Below are positions 1-7,009 of a stretch of DNA of 64,000 nucleotides, piece after piece (positions within the stretch are counted from its first letter, which is position 1; every line of letters begins with the position of its first letter). The notes beneath the pieces are model-generated. The model saw only the letters and a program-made list of their open reading frames with translations. It made no database searches and had not been told where the DNA came from. The stretch is from JAGLON01 sp041394985 (lineage in GTDB: Bacteria > Zixibacteria > MSB-5A5 > GN15 > JAAZOE01). A program made the translations under genes and the position numbers. The stretch lies in assembly GCA_041394985.1 (NCBI GenBank), contig JAWLBI010000001.1, forward strand, positions 2,976,001 through 3,040,000, written 5' to 3'.

Positions 1-533
1 TGTCAAAATCGACCCCGCGCGGAGCAACGGCTCAGTTCGCGGCAGCCGGAAAGCCGTTGCCGAAGAAAGACCTGGCCATGATGGCTATGGCTTATGGCAA
101 TGTCTATGTTGCTCGCGTAGCAATGGGCGCCAATCAGAATCAGGTCGTGAAGGCGTTCCTCGAGGCGGAAGCGTATGATGGTCCGTCGATCATTATCGCC
201 TACAGCCACTGTATTGCGCACGGCATTAACATGTCGCATGGCTTTGACGAGCAGGTGAAGGCGGTCAAGAGCGGTCACTGGCCGCTGATGCGCTTTAACC
301 CGACGTTGATTGCCGATGGTAAGAATCCTCTGAAACTGGATTCCAAGCCGCCGTCGATTCCTTACAGCGAATATGCCATGGGTGAAAACCGCTGGCGGAC
401 GCTGAAGCTCATCGATCCGGAGCGGGCGGAACGTCTGGCCGAACTGGCTCAACAGGACGTCTCTCTGCGCTTCAACGTGTATGCACAGGTCGCTGAGATG
501 AACTTTAAGCTCGGTGAAAACGGCGACAAATAA
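1..533 (+). CDS. nifJ: Pyruvate:ferredoxin (flavodoxin) oxidoreductase, C-terminal part (5' end outside window)
   Basis: This is the 3' end of a gene that starts before the window; the reading frame is open from base 3 to the TAA at 531-533. About 176 residues are visible. They match the end of the thiamine-pyrophosphate-binding domain of PFOR, which converts pyruvate and CoA to acetyl-CoA and CO2 while reducing ferredoxin. Landmarks are the KKDLAMMAMAYGNVYVA segment, the motif SIIIAYSHCIAHGINM and the ending NPLKLDSKPPSIPY, all typical of the NifJ C-terminus. The in-frame ATG at 57 is internal, not a start, because homologous sequence (STPRGATAQFAAAGKP) continues upstream. A strong terminator follows 16 bases after the stop. 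The enzyme suggests an anaerobic or facultative metabolism. The identification is confident; the upstream domains cannot be assessed. Confidence 0.93.
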   Translation, partial: SKSTPRGATAQFAAAGKPLPKKDLAMMAMAYGNVYVARVAMGANQNQVVKAFLEAEAYDGPSIIIAYSHCIAHGINMSHGFDEQVKAVKSGHWPLMRFNPTLIADGKNPLKLDSKPPSIPYSEYAMGENRWRTLKLIDPERAERLAELAQQDVSLRFNVYAQVAEMNFKLGENGDK

Positions 534-549
534 ATCCTGATATAATCAT

Positions 550-584
550 AAAGCCGCTCATGGAAACATGGGCGGCTTTTTTTA
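550..584 (+). terminator. Rho-independent terminator after nifJ
   Basis: A 12-base stem with a GAAA loop (aagccgctcatg / catgggcggctt, one mismatch) is followed by a run of seven T. It lies 17 bases after the nifJ stop codon and separates nifJ from the next plus-strand gene. Confidence 0.9.
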
Positions 585-702
585 TTCGTAAACGCCGAAA
601 TGCTTGCAAATTAGAGTTTTTACCGTACAAATCCTGATAAAGATTCCCGGCAAAATATCCGATAAATAGGCACAACAGACTATTTATGTAACAGGAGGAC
701 CT

Positions 703-1572
703 ATGCGTTCGTTTTTTACCTATTTACTGGTCGTTTTTCTGGTTTTCGTGCTTGCGGTTCCGGCCATGGCTCAGACTGAGGATGAATTGGTCGCCAAATT
801 TTTGAAAAAAGCCGAAAAGAAACAGATAAAGAAAGTCGGGTATTTCATTCTTCAGGGATCTTATGGAAAGCTCGGCACCAACAGCGACTACAATCAGTTT
901 GCCAGCAGTGTATCCCGATATCTCTTTTCCGCCACCGGAGAATCGGTCGGTATCGACGGCATTTACCGTTCCAAGGAATTTTACCTGGGATTTGGCTTAA
1001 TGACAAGCCAGAAAACTTCGGCGTCAGTCGGTATATCCTATTGGCTTAAAATGGGTTCCAGCGATAATGGCGATTACAACCTGACCCTGGTGAACTCCAA
1101 CGATATGGAAAACCGGACCGATTTTGATTTAAAGTCCGAAGTACAAATCTATGGTTTAAGCAGCGGTTTCAGCTATTATCTGCTCAATGCCCCGGATAAA
1201 GAGGGAGTACTGCATAATTTTGCTCTGAAAACCAATATATCCGGCGGATTCTATTTTGCTTCCTGGAATCTCTGGGAAGGCTATACAGGATATAACCTGA
1301 GTACGTCCACGAGTGAAGATATCGCGGGTAAGCTGACAGGATCGGCTCCCGGACTTTCGGTCGGACTTTCGATGGAATATCCGACGCCGTTGATGGGCCT
1401 GGTTCTGGAAGGTTCGGCAAGCTACTTTTACCTGAACTTTAGCAAGATGAAATGGTATAATGACAACAATGAGGAAAATGTTGTCGTATACAACAATGAC
1501 GCCGACCGTGTAGAGCTTGATTTCTCGGGGCCGCGGGCCAATTTCGGTCTCAAGCGTTATTTCAGTTGGTAA
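703..1572 (+). CDS. Putative outer-membrane beta-barrel protein
   Basis: The product has 289 residues. Residues 1-23 form a clear Sec signal peptide (hydrophobic core LLVVFLVFVLAV, cleavage expected after PAMA). The rest alternates polar and aromatic residues in short strands separated by Asn/Asp/Gly turns. It ends in KRYFSW, an aromatic C-terminal residue of the kind recognised by the BAM machinery, so an outer-membrane barrel is likely. The start is set by a strong Shine-Dalgarno (aggagg, 693-698) four bases before the ATG. No family was recognised and no substrate can be inferred. It is preceded by the nifJ terminator, so it probably has its own promoter, but I could not place one convincingly. 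Confidence 0.75.
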   Translation: MRSFFTYLLVVFLVFVLAVPAMAQTEDELVAKFLKKAEKKQIKKVGYFILQGSYGKLGTNSDYNQFASSVSRYLFSATGESVGIDGIYRSKEFYLGFGLMTSQKTSASVGISYWLKMGSSDNGDYNLTLVNSNDMENRTDFDLKSEVQIYGLSSGFSYYLLNAPDKEGVLHNFALKTNISGGFYFASWNLWEGYTGYNLSTSTSEDIAGKLTGSAPGLSVGLSMEYPTPLMGLVLEGSASYFYLNFSKMKWYNDNNEENVVVYNNDADRVELDFSGPRANFGLKRYFSW

Positions 1573-1650
1573 GGCAAGAAGCGTCTTGTCAATCGGCTCG
1601 AAGGGTTGTATATTGTGGGCTTTCTAAGCCTTAAAAAACAGGATTGATTC

Positions 1651-2694
1651 ATGCATAGGTTCAAAACGCTTTCGCTTGCTTTTTCGGTTCTCCTTCTGTT
1701 TTTGATTACGACCCTTGCTTTCGCCGGTAAAGACACGCCACAATCGTCTTCCGCCGGCCCGGCATCACTCGATCCGGGCCCGCGACCTGTTGGCAAAATA
1801 GCCTTTATCAATGACGGCAATGTGTGGATGTGCGACACCGATGGCAGCGACAGACATATCGTTTGCGAAATCAAGAACGCCAAAGGACCTTTGTCGTTTT
1901 CTCCCGACAATAAACGGATAGCCTTTTCCCGGTTCGGTTCGGATCAGAACCAGTTGCCGTCCGGTGAAGGCGGCCGCCATTTACTGCACGATTTATTTAT
2001 TGCTTTTGTCGATTCGGCGACGACCAATCAACTTTGGTGGAATCGCGTGACATATGGCCTCGGCGGCGCTTTTGCAACCTGGTCCGACAATGACAGCGTT
2101 TTATATTACCAGAATGATATCAATGCCGGGTTTGTCGACTATATCGTACCTTCATTCCAGCTGGCCAAAGTCAGTGTAAGTGACGGGCACGCCGAATATC
2201 TCCGCAAGGACTGGCAGTCAATATCGACTAATTTTCTCATGCCGTCATTCACGCGCGATGGGAATAAGGTGGCATATGTCATCAGTTACAGCGTGCAGGA
2301 AGATAAATACAGCTTTCAGAACTTCGGGGTAAAAATCGTGGCCATGAAAGATATCATGCTCCCGGAGAGTGAAATGCGCAAGCCGACCAAGGGATTGGAA
2401 AAGGCAATATCCCCCTCCTGGTCGCCGGATGGGCAATGGCTGGCCTATCTGAATAATGATATGCGCAATCCGGGCATTTACATCATGAAGGCGGATCTTA
2501 CTGAAAACCGTCTCGTGTATGCCCCGGGCGTAGCACAACAATTGAGCCCCTCCCCTGTCAGTTGGGCGCCGAATTCGAAATGGATAACGTTCGCGATGGC
2601 CGATGGGACGATTTATACAATTGATATTGCGGGTAATAATCTGAAGCAAGTCACCGGTCCGGGACCGCATAACAGCCCGGCCTGGTCGAATTAG
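1651..2694 (+). CDS. Exported TolB-like beta-propeller protein
   Basis: The product has 347 residues with a signal peptide (residues 1-26, core LAFSVLLLFLITTLAFA). The mature part carries PD40/WD40-like TolB repeats. Examples are KIAFINDGNVWMCDTDGSD near residue 50, FSPDNKRIAFSRFG near 90, SPSWSPDGQWLAYLNND near 250 and SWAPNSKWITFAMADG near 305; the last repeat ends in SPAWSN. These repeats build a propeller, typically in periplasmic or surface proteins. It lacks the N-terminal TolB domain and is shorter than TolB of the Tol-Pal system (about 430 residues), and no pal or tolA gene is nearby, so it should not be called tolB. A weak aggat Shine-Dalgarno lies eight bases before the ATG. The function is unknown. 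Confidence 0.8.
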   Translation: MHRFKTLSLAFSVLLLFLITTLAFAGKDTPQSSSAGPASLDPGPRPVGKIAFINDGNVWMCDTDGSDRHIVCEIKNAKGPLSFSPDNKRIAFSRFGSDQNQLPSGEGGRHLLHDLFIAFVDSATTNQLWWNRVTYGLGGAFATWSDNDSVLYYQNDINAGFVDYIVPSFQLAKVSVSDGHAEYLRKDWQSISTNFLMPSFTRDGNKVAYVISYSVQEDKYSFQNFGVKIVAMKDIMLPESEMRKPTKGLEKAISPSWSPDGQWLAYLNNDMRNPGIYIMKADLTENRLVYAPGVAQQLSPSPVSWAPNSKWITFAMADGTIYTIDIAGNNLKQVTGPGPHNSPAWSN

Positions 2695-2710
2695 AAAAGA
2701 TTTCTGACAC

Positions 2711-2747
2711 AAAAAAGCCTCGATTGAATAAATCGAGGCTTTTTTTT
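2711..2747. terminator. Bidirectional terminator between convergent genes
   Basis: The stem aagcctcgatt / aatcgaggctt with a five-base loop is flanked by six A on the left and eight T on the right. It can therefore end transcription from the TolB-like gene (plus) and from the aminopeptidase gene (minus, ends at 2762). Confidence 0.92.
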
Positions 2748-2761
2748 GCATTGTAATTTCT

Positions 2762-4252
2762 CTATGATACTTTTTTCCAGTTCAGGATGAGATCGAGAAG
2801 CAGACGGACGCCGAATCCGGTTGGGCCTACCGGTACATAGGGCAAACCTTTCGGTTCGACATCGCAATAGGCGATATCGATATGCGCCCAGGGCCAGTCG
2901 CCGATAAACTGTTTCAGGAAAGATGAGGCGGTCAGTGTCCCGGCCGGTCTCCCGCCTGAATTCTGCAGGTCGGCAATTGGGGATTTCATGGCATCGGCAA
3001 AATCCTGCCACAGGGGCAACTCCCAGACGCGCTCGCCGGTCGAATCTGCTGCGGCACGGATATTGTCATTCAGTTTCTGATTAGTCCCGACGAACGGGGC
3101 TCCGGCATATCCGAGAATATATTGAGCAGCGCCGGTCAGCGTTGCAATATCAATTACAGCCTGCGGTTTGAATTTATCGGCGTAATCGAGGGCATCGGCT
3201 AAAATGAGGCGCCCCTCGGCGTCGGTATTAATTATTTCGACCGTCAGACCTTTGCGAGATGTTATAATATCTCCCGGACGGGTTGCCTTACCCGACGGCA
3301 TATTCTCAACCAGCGGCATGAGGACGACGAGATTAATCTTCGCTTTCAGCCGAGCGGCGGCAGCGATGACATTCAGCACGACGGCTGAACCGGTCATATC
3401 TCCTTTCATCTCTCCCATATTCGCGGCGGGTTTTAACGAGATGCCTCCGGCATCGAAGGTGACGCCTTTGCCGACGAGGACTACCGGCTTCGCCTTAGGA
3501 TTCCCCTTATATTCAAGCACGACAAATCGCGGCGGGAAATCGGATCCCTGGGCAACGGACAGGAGCGCACCCATTTTCTCTTTTTTAATTTCCGGTGGAG
3601 TCAAAATCGTGCATTTGAATTTGTACTGTTTGGCCAGACGGGCGGCTTCCTTTGCATATGTCTCCGGAAACAAATCATTGCCGGGGATGCTTACGAGATC
3701 GCGGCAGTGACATACTGCCCAGCCGATAATCTCTCCCTGAGCCAGGCCGGCCTCGGCCTGTTTGAGTTGTGCCTTTTTGGGAACGACAATGGAGAGTGAT
3801 GAAATGACTTTTTCCCTGGATGTCTTGTCTGTCTTATACCCGAGGTGTTTGTAGCTGCCGAGCATAACGCCCTCGACTATAGCCGAGGCATGATTGCGCA
3901 TATCGGGGCCGTCATAGTACAGAGCAAGTTGTTTGATTTTATGGGTGAGAGCGAGTTTGCCGACGCGTCCTGAGGCTTTGCGGAATTCATCGAGGGTGCC
4001 TTCGGATTCAGTCCCGACACCCGCGATAATAAATTTGCCGGCAGCCGTTTCCGGGATGCGCCGCAGCATGGCAAGATCTCCGCGATCACCGGTAAACTCG
4101 CCGGACAGGTACATATCGGTCAATGCGCCGTCGCTCAGCAAGTCGAGTTTTTCAAGTAATTCCGAATTCGGTTTTTCGCCTTTATGGCAAAACACAACGA
4201 CGGCCTCCTCGGCCACATCCAAAACGTCAGCGACATAACTGGAAAACTTCAT
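2762..4252 (-). CDS. pepA: Leucyl aminopeptidase (peptidase family M17)
   Basis: The product is a 496-residue cytosolic metallo-aminopeptidase that releases N-terminal residues, preferentially leucine. The C-terminal catalytic domain is complete. It has the Lys/Asp metal-site segment GKGVTFDAGGISLKPA, the downstream GEMKGDMTGSA segment, the family signature NTDAEGRL with its metal-binding Asp and Glu, and ALDYADKFKP. The N-terminal third matches the M17 regulatory domain less closely, as is usual. The ATG ending at 4252 is preferred because GGGGTG lies four bases upstream; a TTG at 4253-4255 would add one residue. It is followed by the bidirectional terminator and is probably the last gene of a minus-strand run that includes aroC about 100 bases upstream. 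Confidence 0.95.
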   Translation of the reverse strand: MKFSSYVADVLDVAEEAVVVFCHKGEKPNSELLEKLDLLSDGALTDMYLSGEFTGDRGDLAMLRRIPETAAGKFIIAGVGTESEGTLDEFRKASGRVGKLALTHKIKQLALYYDGPDMRNHASAIVEGVMLGSYKHLGYKTDKTSREKVISSLSIVVPKKAQLKQAEAGLAQGEIIGWAVCHCRDLVSIPGNDLFPETYAKEAARLAKQYKFKCTILTPPEIKKEKMGALLSVAQGSDFPPRFVVLEYKGNPKAKPVVLVGKGVTFDAGGISLKPAANMGEMKGDMTGSAVVLNVIAAAARLKAKINLVVLMPLVENMPSGKATRPGDIITSRKGLTVEIINTDAEGRLILADALDYADKFKPQAVIDIATLTGAAQYILGYAGAPFVGTNQKLNDNIRAAADSTGERVWELPLWQDFADAMKSPIADLQNSGGRPAGTLTASSFLKQFIGDWPWAHIDIAYCDVEPKGLPYVPVGPTGFGVRLLLDLILNWKKVS

Positions 4253-4357
4253 CAAACACCCCGTTTCTAAAAGACATATGTAATTCAGAAGATACGAATT
4301 TCAAGCAATAGGTCAATGACTTTAGTAGGTAAATTATAGATCATCGACGATATAAAA

Positions 4358-5548
4358 TCAGAAAACTCGCCCCATGTATGACATGTAATTACTCATGACC
4401 TCGTTTTTGGAATCACCGCCGAACTTATCCAGGAAGGCATTGGCTATGACCATTGCAGCCATGGCCTCGCCAACGACGCCGGCGGCGGGAACGACACAGA
4501 TATCGGATCGTTCGACCATAGCATTGGCAGCTTGTTTTGTTTTCACATCGACCGACTCGAGCGGCTGCATCAGCGTCGAAATCGGTTTACATGCGGCCCT
4601 GATGATAATATCGGCGCCGTTCGTCATACCGCCTTCTATTCCGCCGGCGGTATTTGTTTTGCGATAGTATTTCGCCTGATCGGCTCTTCGGCTATCGTAA
4701 TAGATGCTATCGTGTACGACCGATCCGAATTTCTGCGCGGCAGCGAAGGCATCGCCTATTTCCACTCCCTTAACGGATTGGATAGACATGATCGCACCGG
4801 CCAGGAGACCATCCAGTCGTTGATACCATTGTGCATTGTTTCCCAGGCCGATCGGCAGACCGGCGATGCGAACCTCGAATATACCGCCGAGGGTATCCTT
4901 CTTTTTGGCTGCGTTCTTGATTTCCGCAATCATTTTCGATTCGGTATTCTTATCGATACAGCGGACGGGCGAATCATCCGCCATATCCAAAATTTCCTGA
5001 ATAGTGGTTTTTTTCCGGGTAAGTTTTGCTTTGCCTATTGAGATGACGTGTGAGGCGATCTCAATGTTGAATTGATCGAGAAGTTGGCGAGCGACGGCTC
5101 CGCAGGCGACGCGGGCGGCCGTTTCGCGAGCCGATGCGCGCTCGAGTACATTCCGCAGGTCGTGAGTGTCGTATTTAAAAGCGCCGGAGAGGTCTGCGTG
5201 ACCGGGGCGCGGTGTCGTTGTATCGTAGGCGCGCCGGTATTGCATCGGCGTCAGTTTGGTCGGGATCGGTTTCTGGGGATGCATGATTTTTTGCCAGTTG
5301 GCCCAATCCTTGTTTTCGATAAGCATGGCGATGGGCGAACCGAGGGTTTTACCGTGGCGGACGCCGGATTGAATGATAACTTTATCACTTTCGATTTTCA
5401 TCCGCTGACCACGGCCGAATCCCAGTTGGCGGCGGCGCATTTGTTCGTTTATGCCGTCGATTGAGATATCTATTCCCGCGGGGAAGGATTCGATCAGCGC
5501 GACCAGACCGCGCCCGTGTGATTCACCTGCAGTAAGAAAACGGGGCAT
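4358..5548 (-). CDS. aroC: Chorismate synthase
   Basis: The product has 396 residues and is the last enzyme of the shikimate pathway: 5-enolpyruvylshikimate-3-phosphate to chorismate, needing reduced FMN. Family signatures are present: GESHGRGLVALIESFPAG at the N-terminus, RRRQLGFGRGQRMKIESD near residue 40, the signature region ASARETAARVACGA near residue 135, and GGIEGGMTNG near residue 300. The length is in the normal range (about 360-400). The ATG ending at 5548 is chosen over the GTG just upstream because GGAGG lies four bases before the ATG. No other shikimate gene is nearby. Confidence 0.97.
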   Translation of the reverse strand: MPRFLTAGESHGRGLVALIESFPAGIDISIDGINEQMRRRQLGFGRGQRMKIESDKVIIQSGVRHGKTLGSPIAMLIENKDWANWQKIMHPQKPIPTKLTPMQYRRAYDTTTPRPGHADLSGAFKYDTHDLRNVLERASARETAARVACGAVARQLLDQFNIEIASHVISIGKAKLTRKKTTIQEILDMADDSPVRCIDKNTESKMIAEIKNAAKKKDTLGGIFEVRIAGLPIGLGNNAQWYQRLDGLLAGAIMSIQSVKGVEIGDAFAAAQKFGSVVHDSIYYDSRRADQAKYYRKTNTAGGIEGGMTNGADIIIRAACKPISTLMQPLESVDVKTKQAANAMVERSDICVVPAAGVVGEAMAAMVIANAFLDKFGGDSKNEVMSNYMSYMGRVF

Positions 5549-5611
5549 CACTCCTCCAGAATTAGCCCCAAGATAGCGTTCGGATTTTCTGATGGCAACT
5601 ATTATCTGTTG

Positions 5612-6934
5612 CTATTTGGAAACATCGTATTCGGGGATTACGATGCCGGTGTCATGTTCCATTTTTTCCAGGCGGCGTTTGATCTGCTCATCGATGTTGA
5701 TCGCCTTCGAATCCGTGTACTTCTTGATTTCATCGAGATTGGTCAGATTGCGCAGTTCCTGCAACACGGCCTGAATCTTCTTGACGGATTTTTCTATGAT
5801 CTCGACGATGGAATCGAGTTTGTTGTCGGAATCGACAATCTTGCCGTTCTTTTTCAACATGGCGATTAGCTGAGAGCGCCCGGAAATAGCCATGGTGGCA
5901 TTATTGATATAATGGGACAGCGTAGCGATGGCGACGTTTTTTGTTTCCATCATTGCCATCCGGCGTTCCTCGACTAGGATTCGTTTCGACAAATCCTGCC
6001 GCTCTCGGAACAAATTCTCAATTGTCATAAATGAATTATAGAGTTCCCGATTCGCACGCGCCAGCACTTCACTCGGGTCGCCGATATCAATGCCCAGATG
6101 TGCGGCAGTATTGATGGTTTCATTGAGTAATGAATAGTTAATTTCATCGACGATTTCGCGATCGAGATTCATCTGCTCGATCAATTGATTTGTCGCGGCC
6201 ATACGATGTTCCATTTGCTGGGCCGTCTCGTTTGTATACGACGAATTGAGTACTTCGGATAATTGCACGATATGCTTGAGTTCGACGGTATCCACTTTCT
6301 CCGGGATATTGTGGTGTTCACCGATGGCTATACACAGCGATTTCGGGAATCCCCACTTATCGGCGAGCATTGCGCCGATACTGGCATGGTCGATGCCCAG
6401 GATATCCTGTTCGGCCTCGACTTCAGAGCCGTATTTATGCATATTATCGAGTACTTTTTTATAATCTTCCGGGAAATGATGAATAAAAAAGACATGACCG
6501 ATGTCATGCAGCAATCCGGCGATGAAGAGTTCCTCGGACGTGTCACAATCGACGATATTACAGAGCAAGCGGCATCCAAGGGCGACGCCGATAAAATGCA
6601 GAAACATGCCTTTGATATCAATGCTGTACTTCGTTTCCAGCAGATGCGGCTGAAATACGGAAGCGGACAGAGCAAGACATTTCACCTGCATGGCGCCTAA
6701 CATCATTACTGCCTGATTGAGTGTCGAGATTTCCGTCCGGTGTCCATAGAACGATGAATTGGCCATTTTCAGGATTCGTGAAGTCAGGCCGGGGTCTTTC
6801 ATAATGACATTACTCAGATCTTCCATCGAGTAATCATCGGTGCCGACCATCGATAATACCTGAGATAGGCTTTGCGGCAGTGAGAGAAGAGACTCCTCTT
6901 TCCTAATTTTATCTACGTACTTTAATTCTTTCAT
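5612..6934 (-). CDS. HDOD-domain signalling protein with C-terminal histidine-kinase-like H-box domain
   Basis: The product has 440 residues. Residues about 15-220 form an HDOD domain (PQSLSQVLSMVG, IMKDPGLTSRILKMANSSFYG, the LLHDIGHV motif near 145, IGEHHNIPE). HDOD domains are regulatory relatives of HD phosphohydrolases, usually in signalling proteins. A helical linker (ENLFRERQDLSKRILVEERR, about 300-320) leads to a dimerisation-type segment with LSHYINNATMAISGRSQLI near residue 340, which resembles a histidine-kinase H-box. The protein ends about 90 residues later without N-, G1- or G2-boxes, so it has a phospho-accepting site but no ATPase domain. It lies 75 bases downstream of the degenerate hybrid-kinase gene and may act with it. 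Output unknown. Confidence 0.85.
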   Translation of the reverse strand: MKELKYVDKIRKEESLLSLPQSLSQVLSMVGTDDYSMEDLSNVIMKDPGLTSRILKMANSSFYGHRTEISTLNQAVMMLGAMQVKCLALSASVFQPHLLETKYSIDIKGMFLHFIGVALGCRLLCNIVDCDTSEELFIAGLLHDIGHVFFIHHFPEDYKKVLDNMHKYGSEVEAEQDILGIDHASIGAMLADKWGFPKSLCIAIGEHHNIPEKVDTVELKHIVQLSEVLNSSYTNETAQQMEHRMAATNQLIEQMNLDREIVDEINYSLLNETINTAAHLGIDIGDPSEVLARANRELYNSFMTIENLFRERQDLSKRILVEERRMAMMETKNVAIATLSHYINNATMAISGRSQLIAMLKKNGKIVDSDNKLDSIVEIIEKSVKKIQAVLQELRNLTNLDEIKKYTDSKAINIDEQIKRRLEKMEHDTGIVIPEYDVSK

Positions 6935-7009
6935 ATTCCCTTCTGGCGCCGATTTGTGCAGTATATGTTAATTATATCGGCATAGGAGAATATAGATTTA
7001 GAGTGATTA

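Noticed and set aside
1651..2694. Naming the propeller protein tolB
   Set aside because: It has TolB-type PD40 repeats but no N-terminal TolB domain and no Tol-Pal neighbours.
3204..3710. 168-codon plus-strand frame inside the aminopeptidase gene
   Set aside because: Antisense shadow of pepA with a Ser/Arg/Pro-rich sequence and no homology pattern.
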